Assembly (NCBI GenBank): GCA_033085395.1
Contig: JANQBS010000261.1
Span: 1-53,579, forward strand
DNA from: Xanthoparmelia taractica
Lineage: Eukaryota > Ascomycota > Lecanoromycetes > Lecanorales > Parmeliaceae
Direction: 5' to 3'
DNA length: 53,579 nt
In this document: piece by piece, positions 12,457 to 24,075 of the stretch
Position numbering within the stretch: the stretch's first letter is position 1
Layout: each line of letters begins with the position of its first letter
Made by a program: the position numbers and the translations under genes
The notes under the pieces: model-generated
The model's input: only the letters and a program-made list of their open reading frames with translations
Databases searched by the model: none
Told to the model about the DNA's origin: nothing

Positions 12457-13301
12457 ATGGCGCCAACGGCCAATAACCATTTTCTCCTGCCCAATGGCCT
12501 CGACCCGGAGCCTTGGACCAGGCAAGTACTCAGATAAGCATCACAGGCAATCACGGCTAACCCATTATTCTTAGCCAACTGGTGGCAGCGGCGAACTTGG
12601 CCGCTGCTTCTTCAGCTCCCCCAGTGACCGTCAATGGACACCATGGGTCAATTCCAGCTAGGTAAGAATCCTTTCATACACTCAGTCGCTATCTATTCCT
12701 AGACCAACGTGGCAGAGCAAACTTGTTGCATCACGATTTACAGCTATCTGCTGAGCTGGCAGCTGGAATACGCTTGTGTTGTCATGCTGATAGCCGTTCT
12801 GGCTACTATTTAACACTGTTCCAGTCCCTCCTTCTTTCAAATCCTCATGCCTCCTATATACTTCTGAGGCATCGCTAACATATATACCTTCTCAGTTTCC
12901 TCCATGGCCCTCGGGAACCGCACCCGATTGTGCCCGATGATCTCCTGTCAGGCCCGGGTTCGAGCAGAACCCTCCAGGAATTCGAGCCGGACATGGGCTC
13001 GGCCGAAGACCACACCAGGATTTATCTTGGTGTGGTGAGATCGGTGGATGCTGAGGAGAAGACCGCGGCTGTGAGAACCCTGGGACGGTGCGATGTCATC
13101 TGCTCGACAGAGCGCTGCGAAGGCTGGGGACGTCTCCGCGCTGGGCAACTGGTCCAGCTCTGTCTCCATGTGAGTGGAGAGGATGAGGGTCAAACCTTCA
13201 TCCAGTGCGCAGCGGAGGAAGGCACTCGAGCTGGATCACTGGCTGGATCGCATGCTCCCTCTCGCCAGCCGTCTCGTCCGTCATCGCCTACTGGCGGATG
13301 A
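12457..13301 (+). CDS. hypothetical protein, three exons, 185 aa
   Basis: Model: join(12457..12521, 12575..12661, 12896..13301). The splice phases agree (65+87+406 = 558 nt). The first intron has a GC donor (AG|GCAAGT) and the second (234 nt) a GTAAGA donor; the length of intron 2 is unusual for this window. The protein starts MAPTANN, has an alanine-rich segment, and a last exon with a compact globular-looking part: IYLGVVRSVD, then KTAAVRTLGRCDVIC, then CEGWGRLRAGQLVQLCLHV. A serine/proline-rich tail (about residues 160-185) follows. The last-exon segment has the hydrophobic/glycine spacing of a small beta-barrel fold, but I do not recognise the family. Part of exon 1 and its splice site is echoed downstream at 13,415-13,520. 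No signal peptide or TM segment was seen. Confidence 0.5.
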
Positions 13302-13385
13302 GACAGGCGGAGAAAAGAGCAAAGAATATATATGACCACCACCCAGACGCCAGCCTCCGTAGCAGAGATGTAACATCGACAAATA

Positions 13386-13710
13386 ATGACACCGCCAGCC
13401 TCCCCCTCTATCTCCTCGTGCCCAATGGTCTTGACTCCGAGGCGTGAACGAGGTAAGTACTCTGACCAACATCGTCGGCATCCACAGCTAATTTCTGAAT
13501 CATAGCTTGGTGACAGTGTGGGAGGTAGCATTCACTCCTCCCAAGACCAGCAGCCAACGTCTGACGATGACATTCTCGTTGCTGCTCCTCCTTCCAACCA
13601 GTGAAAAGCTACCACGCGCAGCGAGTCAGCCGATTCGCGCTTTCTTCTTGGAGGATCAGAAAAGGGGAAAGAAGAGCAACTGGAGCGGCTCGCCTGACGT
13701 CAAGAATTAG
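13386..13710 (+). pseudogene. degenerate partial copy of the 12,457 gene's first exons
   Basis: The phrase CCCAATGG(T/C)CTTGAC..GAG followed by a GTAAGTACT donor, an intron of similar length, and a TAG acceptor followed by TTGGTGACAGTG closely parallels 12,488-12,600 (LPNGLD, then donor, then QLVAA). In this copy the reading frame hits stops before and after the splice site, so no continuous protein can be built. It looks like a tandem partial duplication that decayed, or a cassette of which only the splice region is kept. Confidence 0.4.
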
Positions 13711-16190
13711 GGATCCCTGGTAGGCGCGACACGGGCATGGTACTGGGGTTTCTTGGGGAATGTGTGGGCTTTGTAGCCTGTCTCTGGTGACTTTGGATTT
13801 CTATAGCATCGTCAATTAGAAAGTTTGGGTCTCTTGAACTTCCCTTATCCAGTTGCATGTGCTTTCTGACTTGCAATCCACATTGAAAACCTCCAGTCCC
13901 TGAGGCATCCTCCCTGCTGCACCCCTTAAACCCCTTAAAGGCTGCAGACCACGGGCGCAATTTCCAGGCATCCCCCTGCCCTAATCCTACCCCCACCACA
14001 ACCAAAACCACCCTGACAAAACTCATCAGCAAACCCAACTCCTGCCCACGAAATACGATGGACCACCGCCTAGTCTCTCACACTCTCAGGCATCGGCTCC
14101 ACCCTACCCTCCCACATCATCATCACACCTACCCCCCAAAACAACCCCGCAAAAACAACCCCCCAAATCAACACCCGCAACCTCCGCAGCCAAAACCCTC
14201 CCTCCAGTCCAGCCCACCCCATCTAATAAACCCCCGCGCCAAAAGCCAAAGCCAGATTCACCCCTAAACCCCCTTTTCCCCTCCTCCTCCCATCCCTGAA
14301 CTCCACAACAGCCAGCCCACCTACTGCTTACCGCCATCGCCTCTTTCAACATTCCCCATTTACCTCCACCTTTCCTTTCCGTCAACACCGAGGCCGGAAT
14401 ACCACCCCCTTTCCCCCCTTCCTGCTCGTTACTCCCATGGATATACTGCAATTACTACCTACCTACTTACTGGCTTGTGGCAAAGCAAAGACTCTTGCCT
14501 GAGGGTATTCGTTTTCATTTTCATCCTTGCGGACACGCTAATACACTAGGCGTGCGCAGAGTTTGCGAGTCTTCTTTGTGTGTGTTGTATCCGACTTTAC
14601 CTCTAGAGCTGCTACTGGATTAAATAAAAGTTCTGAAGGTGCTATCGGTGCATTCGCGCGATCCTTTTGTCCCAGTTTAGATGAGCTAAATCGTGTGGGG
14701 TACTTGACCTTAGCTACTTGAATGGCTTATTTTGAGGGCGAGACTGGAAATGGCTCACATCTTCGCAGGCTGTAGGGACAACCTCATTTAGAGCAGTGGC
14801 TATATGGTATGTGTCTCGAGTTGCCGTATCATTGCTCTCCATTTTCGTGACGTGTCGTAATAAAGAAAGCAAACATGTCTTCAATATGTAGAAAAAATAA
14901 AGACTTATAACCACGCAACAGGGACTGTCAGCGCAATTTTTGGCATACGATTGTGGAAATGCTCCGTTGTCAGCAGATGAACTGATATCAATGACTGGCT
15001 TAATAGAGCGTGGTTTTTCGACACCAATTGCTAACCCCTTGGAAAGTGCCTCCCTTTCTTACGAGGGTGATCCCTGCGCAGAGAGAGTGCCAGCGCTCCT
15101 GCAAGCTTCTTCAGTGTCTCGATAAGTTGCACGCGTTCTGCGCTTGCAACTTCCTTCCTCGGCATTACAATTCTGATCGCTCCCCTCGTCTTCTAGCGAA
15201 GGGCGCACAAGATATAATCAATACATATAATGGGCAGCTTCCGCAAGATGTGCCAGATTGGAGTGCTGCAAATTTTCAATGTGCGTTCTGGCTTATTTGC
15301 TCTTCGTTTTTAACGAAGAGATGCTAATAACCCTGCAGTCTAAGTCCTCATTCTATTACTGATGGCTCAATTTTTGCGACTCGCCTCAAAAATATCAATT
15401 TATATCAATTTCAAAGGTCCACTAAAGGAGACGGTAACTCGGACAGTGTCCGGTGGGCATCTGTGTATTTGGATACGACTTTGCACCTTCAGGAACTGTT
15501 GTTCCAGGATATGTCTAAAAGCTTGATTGCCTTAGGGCGATATCGATGGTCGCACCTTGTTTACAAAGTGCTCCTATGGCTTCGTGGTATGTGGTCTTCA
15601 TCTTCTGTGCTACCTTGAGGCACTCGTACAACATAGCGTGATCATGCGAATAACAAGGAGGCTAAGAGAGTCTGGAGGATGTGTAGGTCATCTTGGAGGC
15701 CCACGTGTACAGGAATCCACGTCTCAGAGATTTTACAATTAAACATTTCAATATTTTTCCTTTTTCGCAGCAAAGGAGGGAGAAATTCTTCAGCTCACAC
15801 CTTTATTGTGTATTCCAAGAAAAGAATTGCTTCCGCGACAGCAAGGCTGGCTCATGCCGAAAATAGTGCGCAGCGCTCCCAAATCCTTCAACCCTCTGCA
15901 AGATCCCCCATCAGTTTTTACACAGCCGAGCGTCGACCCGAGAACCTTGGACGAACCACCAGATTGACATCACAATAATACCTCACATTCACTCTCTGCA
16001 TTTATCTCTGAAACAGATTGATGTTCCCCCTCTGGCTGTGCGATGTCGGTGACTCGCACAGCCAGCGTGAGAATGCCTCCTTCAGAACGTGGACGTACAT
16101 AAAAGGGGGCGCCAAAGACTTCTACCATACATGATTGTGCCTCCACCTCCACTTCCAGATTTTCCTCAAACCAAATTCGCACCAGTAACA
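13711..16190. other. intergenic, no supported gene
   Basis: 14,050-14,450 is strongly C-rich on the plus strand (long runs of CCCCAAA/CCTCC) and produces misleading open frames on both strands. 14,460-16,190 has ordinary composition and short frames only; nothing matched a family I know and no set of exons joined with consistent phase. Confidence 0.55.
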
Positions 16191-17003
16191 ATGGAAAACC
16201 AAATGACTACTCCAACTTCACACCTTGGCAACCCTATCCGAAGCCGCATCATCTCCTTCGGCCTCCGCATCGCCATTCTCACCCTCGACATCGCAAACGT
16301 AATCGCCCTTTCCGTTTCCATCGCTCTCTACCACAAATGGATCCCTGACACTTCCTACCCCACGACCGCCCTCCAGCCGAACACGCATACCGACTGGACC
16401 GATCCAATTGTGCTCGCTGCAATTCTGATCTCTTTCATGTGGACCCTTTTCATCACGATCCATCCTGGTTGGACGCGCAAGACGCTTCATTCGGGGTATC
16501 ATGTTGCCTTTGAGTTTATTTGTTTGGTGTGGCTGTTAGCATGTACGATTCCAGCGTTGATGCTGCGAGAGTCGGATTTCAAGAATCTGGTCGCGATTAG
16601 CAATACTTGCGATATGGATACCGTGACGTTGATGGATGGGCAGAAAGTGCCGTGGGTGTGCATGCCGCGTTTGGATATTTTGAAGAAGTTGCAGGTTGCG
16701 ACTTACGCCGTTGCTTGTGGTGTTGCGTAAGTCGTCGTGCTTGCACTTTCGCTCTTGCACAGGCAAGAAAAAAAGCAAGGGAAAAGAAGCAGCAGATTAA
16801 TGAGAAACCGCAGTGTCCTCCACCTCATCCTCTTCTCCCTCGCCTGCCGCTCCACAATCCAAACTTTACCATCTTCTCCAAACATCGAGAACGCCCCCTC
16901 CTCACCGAACCCCGCGGAACAAAACAAACAACAATCCATCACCAATAGACGGAGTGAATCCCAATCCCAACCCCGAATCCAAGTCCAAATTTCAGAATTC
17001 TAA
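16191..17003 (+). CDS. four-TM integral membrane protein (MARVEL-like topology)
   Basis: Model: join(16191..16726, 16814..17003), 241 aa. Exon 1 ends VACG-V-A just before a GTAAGT donor; the intron is 87 nt and the CAG acceptor restores frame so that TM4 is completed by VLHLILFSLAC. Predicted TM helices: about residues 20-46 (FGLRIAILTLDIANVIALSV), 68-87, 101-122 and 176-202. Short loops, an extracellular loop containing DTSYP and a second loop with two cysteines (NTCDMD and PWVCMP), and a Ser/Pro/Asn/Gln-rich cytosolic tail follow. This topology is typical of fungal MARVEL/4TM membrane proteins of unknown function. An upstream in-frame ATG at 16,132 is possible, but 16,191 (ACAATGG) has the better context. 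The 3' end could be spliced further: an open stretch at 17,031-17,310 ends in poly-serine. Confidence 0.6.
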
Positions 17004-18087
17004 AACCTACGCCTCTCTCTCCACCAGGGATTTTCAACTTCGACTTTCGTACCATCCGTTTCTTCCACCGCAGAGAAATTGCGAAAGTTGAAGCACTAGC
17101 AAAAGCACAAGCACAAGCACAGCTACAGCCAGAAAGACCTGCTGTACTCGTACAAGTACCGTCACCGCTCGCCTGCAGGCCAGGCGCGTTTCGTGTCGAC
17201 GGTTATGGCGTTTGGGGGTTTAGGGGTTTGTCTTCCTCCACTAGCTCTTGCATTTCTTCTTCTTCTTCTTCTTCTTCTTCTTCTTCTTCTTCTTCATCCT
17301 CCTTATCTTGAAGAATTAATGATGATGAGGAGGAGGAGGAGGAGGAGGATGAGGATGCTGTTGCGGGTCAATGGCTTGCTTTTGCATTGTATACTGTTAT
17401 GTAAATATCATTTTGTCGTGTCTTTGCTTTTCTTGAGCGATTTTAGCGTGGTGTTTTGGGGTTTGACAAGGGATTGGACTGGGGAATGTAGCTTTTCTTG
17501 ATTGTTTGTACGTAGTTTTTTTGGGGTTAAGGTTTGTGTATATATGGATATAGTAACATGTGAACAATTATTGGCTTTGGTGCATGTTTTGCTGGGTAGT
17601 AAGATGCTAGCGGTTGGGATTGGACTGCGGGTTCGTGTCGATCAGGGTCATCGGAATGCAGCAAAATGAAGTCAAAAGGAATAGTCTGTGTTGATCAGGG
17701 TAAAGTAACGTTATCCAAGCGTGGGGTCGCTCACGCCATATAGGCGGTGAAGCCGGCCCTAAAGTAGTACGGAACCCCCTTGCTCAGCTGAAAGAAGGAG
17801 ACACATTGAAAACATCAGTCACCCACTCGACTACAGGTATGAAAGTAATGTTTGTGCTCAAGAGTCTTGTATTGATGTAGCTATCAAGCCTGTGTACACA
17901 GCTTGCTTTGACTACTTGTGCAGACTAGGAAGAGCAAAACATTTGTTAATCGCCGCAATCACGCTTTCCCTGCAGGCTGAATCAAAAGCCACCCAACTGC
18001 CGTGCCAATCATTTCGAACCGAATAGACTGCCCCTTTGGCTCATGTAAGAAAAACGAGATAGGCAGTGTCTTGCACGAGGCTATGGC
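17004..18087. other. intergenic with triplet microsatellites
   Basis: A (TCT)n run at about 17,257-17,295 is followed by a (GAG/GGA)n run at 17,329-17,350. A short imperfect (AGCACA)n run lies near 17,098-17,122. The remainder, including 17,500-18,087, contains no frame or RNA gene I can support; it probably includes the 3' UTR of the membrane protein and the 3' UTR of grg-1. Confidence 0.6.
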
Positions 18088-18566
18088 CTACTTGTTGGCG
18101 TAGACTTCCGACTTGGTCTGTGGGGGGAAAGGTCGTGTTAGCACGACACGAGTCAGACAGAAGAAACGAGGAAGAGAGAGGAAAAGAGAGAGAGAGAGGG
18201 TGTGAAGAAAGATGAAGACGTACGTCATGCTTCTTCTCATCGACCTTGTCTGAGGCTGCGTCCTTGGCGGCGGTGAGACGCGTGGTGGCGCTTGCGTCGG
18301 TGTGGCCTTTTGCGACCTCTGAGGAGGGTTGTGTTAGTATTCGAAGAGAAAGGAGAGGAGAGGAGAGGTGGGAGGAAAGGGAAGGGAAGGGAAGGGAGTG
18401 AGGTACCTTTGTTGCCTTCTTTCGAAGCACCAGACAATGTGCTCTGGACGCTCTCGCTGGCCTGGTTGACGGTGTTCCTGGGGGGAGGTGGTTCAGTAAG
18501 GCGACCATGGAGGGGCAGGCAGGGGGGGGGTATGGTGGGGCAGGGTACTCACCTGAGTGTTTCCAT
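18088..18566 (-). CDS. grg-1: glucose-repressible protein Grg-1 / clock-controlled Ccg-1 homologue
   Basis: Model: complement(join(18088..18117, 18224..18318, 18407..18477, 18553..18566)), four exons, 69 aa; all phases agree and all introns are GT-AG. The protein runs METLRNTVNQ, then SVQSTLSGASKEGNKEVAKG, then AAKDAASDKVDEKKHDTK. This is the conserved Grg-1/Ccg-1 pattern: a short hydrophilic lysine/alanine-rich protein with the SGASKE.NKEVAK core and a DK.DE.KH motif. In Neurospora the gene is strongly induced on glucose starvation and under clock control; the molecular function is not settled. Size matches the family (about 70 aa). The 14-nt first exon is easy to miss. Introns contain CT-rich and AGAG-rich microsatellites (for example 18,165-18,200 and 18,355-18,400). 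Confidence 0.9.
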
Positions 18567-18712
18567 TGTGGATGTTTGGTTTGTTAGGAATAGGTAGGTT
18601 GGAGTATGAGGGGTGTGTGATTTGGTTTTTTGTTTGAAGTTCGAGGGTTGGAGATGTGGGTTGTGATTGTAGAAGGAGTAAGTGTGCGATTGTAGAAGAA
18701 AAGTCCGTGGAT

Positions 18713-18719
18713 ATTTATA
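18713..18719 (-). promoter_or_regulatory. TATA box of grg-1
   Basis: On the minus strand TATAAAT lies about 150 bases upstream of the grg-1 start codon, a suitable distance for this highly expressed, leader-bearing gene. The intervening sequence is a plausible A/G-rich 5' leader. Confidence 0.55.
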
Positions 18720-18992
18720 CCCAAGGGCAGCCCACTAGGGGTACGTCATACCTGTCAGATCACTTGACGATTGTCTGACTTTACGCTAACGATCTGTGGC
18801 TAAGCGCGCTAGAACGATGCACAGCCGACGGTAACCGTTCCAGGCAAGGGGACCAGAAGTTTTGCCAAGCCCACTAGGAAATGCAAATGCACAGCATGCA
18901 TTATCATTACCTACTTGCATAAAACATTCGAACATACATTACCACGAAACCACCCAAAGCCTCAAAACCCACATATACCACCACCTTCAAAA

Positions 18993-19895
18993 ATGGTAGA
19001 AAAGGTCTACGTGACCTACAACCAGGTAGTCAACCCCGCCAACACCTCTACCCCACCAATTCACATTACCCCAAACTCGAAAAAAATATACAAGGCTAAC
19101 ACCCCTCCCCCAGGTCCACAAACTGTGTCAAGCCTCCGCCCCCCAAATCCTCACCTCCTTCCAACCCAACCTCATGATCGCCATCGGCGGCGGTGGCTAC
19201 GTCCCCGCCCGCATCCTCCGCTCCTTCCTCAAACGCCCCGGCAGCCCCAACATCCCCATCCAAGCCATCGGCCTCTCCCTCTACGAAACCCTCCCTTCCA
19301 CCACCACCACCTCCTCCTCCTCTTCCTCCTCCAACAATAACAACAACAATCCCATCGAGCAACCCGGCACAAAAGTCACGCGGACGCAATGGCTCGATCT
19401 GTCGAGCTTGGAGATGAGTAATCTTGTGGGGAAGAACGTGTTGATTGTGGACGAGGTGGATGATACGAGGACGACGTTGGAGTATGCGGTTAGGGAGTTG
19501 GAGAAGGATGTGGAGGCTGCGGGGGAGAGGTTGGGGAGGGCGGGGGAGAAGACGCGGTTTTCGGTTTTTGTGCTGCATGTGAGTTTTGAATATTCCGTGT
19601 CTGCTTTGTGGGAGGGACGGCGGAGATTCGAGGGGAAGGGCTGGCTGATTTGAGTCGCAGAATAAAAACAAGCCGAAGAAGGGATATTTACCGAAGGAAA
19701 TGATGGACGAGGGTCGATATTTGGCTGCTAATACGGTTGGAGATGTTTGGATCTGCTATCCTTGGGAGGCTACGTGAGTCCTGTTTCCTATTTTTTTTTG
19801 GATGGCTATTTCGTACACTGGCTAATGAGGTTGGTAGTGATATCGATGAACACGACCGATTAGCTGCGTCGCAGCCGGTCATAGAAAATAGATGA
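18993..19895 (+). CDS. XPT1: xanthine phosphoribosyltransferase (Xpt1 family)
   Basis: Model: join(18993..19025, 19114..19578, 19661..19773, 19838..19895), 222 aa, phases consistent. It transfers ribose-5-phosphate from PRPP to xanthine (and possibly other purines) in purine salvage, in the cytosol. Visible family marks: VYVTYNQVHKLCQ at the N terminus, IAIGGGGYVPARILRSFLK (about residues 33-51), IPIQAIGLSLYE, RTQWLD, the PRPP-binding loop VLIVDEVDDTRTT (residues 120-132), FVLHNKNKPKKG, and the C-terminal ICYPWEATDIDEHDRLA. Length is close to yeast Xpt1 apart from an inserted low-complexity Thr/Ser/Asn tract at about residues 75-92, encoded by triplet repeats, in the loop before RTQWLD. The active-site motifs look intact. 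Confidence 0.93.
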
Positions 19896-21730
19896 ATACA
19901 ATCTGCAGATAATACCGCGTACAAAATAATACACGAATTATGAACGGTTGGTACTTATAATGTCCCTCTCCCTCGATCTTCTTCCCGAAGTATACGTACG
20001 CCATTAAGAGAATAAAAGAACGAAAAACCGCTCAGCGCAAGATGGTTCCCCAAATCCGACCCTCACATCTTCGATCTCAGGCCATTCCTCACTCAGCACA
20101 GCAGCACACCTCCTTCCTTCGAAAGGCAGCTACCCTTCAGCCGGTCCGTCCAGTCCTATAAACGAGCACAACAAACCCTCTCTCGCCTCAAGCATACCCC
20201 ATGCATCATCTCATCTCATCTCATCTAGTTTCATCTCCTCTCCTCCCCTCCCCTCAGTCAGTCCAAGACGATTCCAGTCGAAATCTCTCTTGCTTCGCCT
20301 CGCCTCCCCTTTTTCATGGATTGACTCATTGTACATCGCATCCTATCCTATCCCATCCCATCCCATGCGTCACATCCCCCAACCCTTGCATTGGAATACG
20401 CAAACACTGTCCCCCCGGACGCGTTCTGCATTTCATGAAGGGCTTGGTGGGTGGGAGGCGTGGGGGAAAAGGATTCTAATTGATTGATTGATTGATCGAT
20501 TGATGTGTCTCTGTTTACCTTTCTGTGCTAAGCGACTTGTTAATTGATTGATTGATTGATTCTGGTTACGCTGATCCCATTCCCATCCCAGCCCACAGAC
20601 CCATCACATAATCCCTTTCCCCAAACACACGCACATGCGAGCTGTGCGTTCTCTTCTCGACGACTGGAAATTTCTGTAGGTGCTGGAGGAAGAGGAGGAA
20701 GAGGGGAGGAGATTGCACATTACTGATTTCCGCCATGTGGGGGTTTTGTGTGTGGAGGGGAAAGTCATTTATGGATGGGAGGGGGTTAATTGGGGGAAGG
20801 GGGGGGGGGGGGGGTTGCGGAATATTGGATTGGATTTGAGTATGGCTATGGCTTGTTTGAAGATGGGCGGATGGAGAGGGAAGAGAGGGTATGTGTTTTG
20901 AGAAGGTGAACGAACGGTCATGTCTATCTGATTGGGACGCTTCGTCTTTGTTGAGAGGGGCAGTGAATGTTCTTCTATCCTGCACAGTTTTCGCAAAAGA
21001 AAATGAGTTTCGTTGCAGATTTGTTGATGTATTCTCAAGCCCAGTGTACATATTTTCTTCCAGACGTGTGTTCTTTGACATCAAATTCCGTACCATGTCA
21101 GGGGCAGTAATGCTTCAATATGTAACGACTTCCGCTAAGCTAAATCTTTATATGGGTAATCTCCTTTAGAACAATCTCACGCTCAGAGTCCGGTCTTCAA
21201 GATTGAGCGAGCCGACCATTCAAGCATCCTCCTATATGCTGACTTACCTCTGAAATTAATGCTCCAAGTAAGCTTGTTTCGGACGAGTTCAGGCTACCGA
21301 GAATTCGGCTAAGTCTTACCTTCGAGAGGTCAGAGGTCCACGAGGCACACAGTATGGTCGATGCTAGGAGCATTGATTGGGAAATTCGAATGGTATCATC
21401 CGCTTAGGTCTCATAAGTTTTAAGTCTCTGCTAACACCATTTTGTCTGGATATTGTCGGGTGGTGGACCCGGACCTGGAGGGAGTCGCCTGCCGCCAATC
21501 TTTGGATGGTACCCAGTGGAGACATGGGAAGACAACAAACAGCTCGCTGCTGCTTTGGCTGCTTTTGTGATACTTTCTTGGATACCTTTCGGTGAATTAT
21601 CGCCGCTACGATTCGGCTACTTCGTGCGAGTATTGGGCTGAGGAGGCCGTGGAGGTGGAGGATCCTCAACCGGTAGGCAATCGCTCTTAGATAGCACAAA
21701 CGCTGATCGAATATTTGACCATTTCGACAG
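19896..21730. other. intergenic with simple repeats
   Basis: Holds TCATC/CCTCC-rich tracts at 20,205-20,255, a TCCCA run near 20,346-20,366, two (TGAT)n runs at about 20,479-20,505 and 20,541-20,561, and a run of about 14 G at 20,801-20,814. Open frames here are low-complexity artefacts. The segment 20,890-21,730 has no recognisable gene; its last part is likely the 3' UTR of the permease. Confidence 0.6.
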
Positions 21731-23645
21731 CTACAGCAGCCATCTCCAGATATTGTACGCTCTCTCCCGCCAGGCGCTTTTTCCAGCCTGAAGCGCTGGA
21801 TTAAGTTTCTCCGCTGGATAGGTATCCGTCTCCAGATCCATTTCGAGTAAATTCACGACCTTGGTGCGCTTCAGCAGCTTCCATCCCAAATACATGACCA
21901 GCATGATGGGCAACTCCACGTAGAGACTGACAAAGGTCACGGCGCTGAAGGACGGACTGAAGCTGCTCCAACCTTGCACTAGGACGAGGAATGAATTGAG
22001 GATGACAGAGAACCACGGACCCCAGGGATAGGTCCAGTTTCTGAAGGGGAGTAGATGTTGTTTGTTTTGAGCCTTGATGGCCGCGCGGAAGCGGAGCGAG
22101 GCGACTCCAATGGCGATCCATGATAGTTGGTTCGACACACCGACAATGCTACACTGCGTCAGTCATGAGTATGAGCGCTCTCGACAATTAGAATTTGCGC
22201 ACTTTTGCAGCCAAGTCCACAATTGGCCAGCACCGATGAAGCTAGCTCCGAAGCATAGTATGCTTATAACGGATGTTGCCAGCACTGCGATCCAGGGTAC
22301 TTGATTCCTATTCAAAGCAGAGAAGAACTTAGGGGCATGCTTGTCGACGGCTAGGGTGTAAAGTAATCGCGTCCCTGCAAACAAAGCGTGGTTTCCTGCA
22401 GAAAGCACGCTCGTCATGATGACGGCATTGATAAAGCTGCCAGCTGCTGTCGAGCCCGCCATTTGGAAGACTATTGTGAAAGGAGAGGTCCTCGTGTCTT
22501 TGTTGTCAAGGCCGGGTGTGTTGTATGGGACATTGAGACCTAGGATCAGAACCGAGAGCAAGTAGAAGAGTAGGATTCGCCAAAAGACGTTTCGCACGAC
22601 CTTGGGCATGGTCCTGGCTGGATCTCTGGTTTCGCCGGCCGTGATGGCAATAGATTCGGTTCCTCCATCTGTAAAATTTTAGAGGCACAAGGCTGCAGAT
22701 GTAATGATTCTCTTACAAGCGAATGCAGCTGTCACGAAGACGGACGCAAAGCCACCGATTCCCCCAACAAAAGGTGCATCGTCAATGAACCAGTTGTGGC
22801 CACCAATGTAATGATGGGCGGTATTTCCTCCACAGTTGACTGCGATTCCAAGTATTATGAAAATCTGTCGCAGAATACATGTCTTAGTGACTTTCAATCT
22901 GGAAGCCTGTAGCCAGAACGCACTATGATGGTTATGACTTTTAGCAAGCTAAGCCAATATTCAAGCTAATGCCCTCATTAGCTACCTTATTACTGTTGAG
23001 CATATGTGCCTCACCGCTTACTTCACCATATATCCTCACGGTTGCAATGTTGGCCACTATCAGCAACACCCAAAAGATCAGACTCAGGCCCCAGCCCGGA
23101 AACTTGGTCGTCCAATACTGCAAGATCAATTGCAATGCCACCAAATCCGAAGCCATCGAAACGGCATCATTAAACCAATAATTCCAGGTCAAGGCGAACC
23201 CAAAGGCATCATCAACGAATCGACTGTTGAAGTGTCAACTAGATGCGCGGCTATTGATTCTATGGATAATATATCACCCCGCGAAGGTACAAAAAGACCC
23301 AGCGATTGGCACGAAAGCAGCCATTTCCCCCAAGGACAACATGGTGATGAATACAATGGCTCCCACGATAGCATATGCTATCAGCATAGACGCGGGCCCG
23401 CCAGTGGCGAGTGATTTGCCAGTGCCGAGAAAGAGTCCAGTGCCGATGGTACCGCCGATTGCAATTATCTGTACCTGGCGAGCAGACAATTTGCGAGCCA
23501 ATTTGTCTGCAGCGACAGAGCGATTGCCTGGAGCGGCCTCTAACGCAATGTCCCCGTGGGTGGCATAACTTCTCATCTCGGCCGTTGTAGGACTGGGCAC
23601 ATCGTCATGGCCGATGCTCTCAGGAGATTTACTAGGGACGCTCAT
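21731..23645 (-). CDS. amino-acid permease (APC superfamily, yeast AAT type)
   Basis: Proton-coupled amino-acid import, expected at the plasma membrane. Supported exons on the minus strand: 23278..23645, about 23020..23223, about 22717..22890, 22203..22668 and 21731..22148. The N terminus is hydrophilic, then comes LSARQVQIIAIGGTIGTGLF, the TM1 signature of the family. Further marks are MLSLGEMAAFVPIAGSF, NYWFNDAVSMASDLVALQ, AYGGTESIAITAGETRDPAR (TM6 substrate region), AGNHALFAGTRLLYTLA and NIVGVSNQLSWIAIG. About 12 TM helices fit. The introns at 22669..22716, 22149..22202 and 23224..23277 are clear. The junction between exons 2 and 3 (about 22,880-23,020) is not resolved: FWLQASRLK is family-like but no donor gives its phase. 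The ATG at 23,645 is the first true ATG. It is divergent from the Atg22-like gene across a 567-bp shared promoter. Confidence 0.88.
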
Positions 23646-23971
23646 CTTGTAAGAGCTCTTTGCCAAATGGGACAGCGATAGAAACCGGGAACATTCAGAT
23701 GGGAGAAAGTGTGTATCAAGACGACCACATCGATTTTATAATTACAATGTTACAGTAAAAGAGGGGAAAGGCGTGTTATTGCTTGATTGCGTGCTTTCCG
23801 GGTTTCCTGGGGCCCCTCGGAAGGATCTAGCGTGTGGTGACTGAAGACCGTTTGTCACCTGCATGGGAACTCTGGGTGCTGGTCGTCTCTCGGATACACC
23901 CGGGCGCATTCGCGTCCGGGGGAGGCTTCGGGGGTAGCCCCTCAATTCGCCAAGGCCGGAGATGAGCATTC

Positions 23972-24075
23972 CTTATCTACCGTAATTGCCGATCCCACCG
24001 ACGAATCTTTCCCACGCCGTCGACTCCGCTGCATCACAAGTGCATATCTAAAGGCGCCGTCCTTATCGCGATAAG
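23972..24075. promoter_or_regulatory. GATA-factor sites in the divergent permease/Atg22 promoter
   Basis: 24,062-24,075 is a perfect 14-bp palindrome CTTATCGCGATAAG, which places two CGATAAG sites (HGATAR consensus of AreA/NIT2-type GATA factors) back to back. A further AGATAAG (minus strand) lies at 23,972-23,978. Another CGATAG is at 23,676-23,681, close to the permease start. These suggest nitrogen-catabolite control of both neighbouring genes; the sites are seen, the regulation is inferred. Confidence 0.55.

Noticed and set aside
14058..14451. Long open frames on both strands
   Set aside because: They come from strongly C-rich low-complexity sequence; proline/histidine or glycine runs only, and no start or splice support.
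16728..16730. Apparent stop codon inside the fourth TM helix of the 16,191 gene
   Set aside because: The TAA is part of a GTAAGT donor; splicing to 16,814 restores frame and completes a hydrophobic helix, so no nonsense mutation or readthrough is needed.
17193..17501. Leucine-rich ORF with LLLLLL and RRRRR runs
   Set aside because: It is the translation of (TCT)n and (GAG)n microsatellites.
20205..20565. TCATC and TGAT runs considered as a CRISPR-like or telomere-like array
   Set aside because: Units are 4-5 bases without spacers; ordinary microsatellites in a eukaryotic genome.
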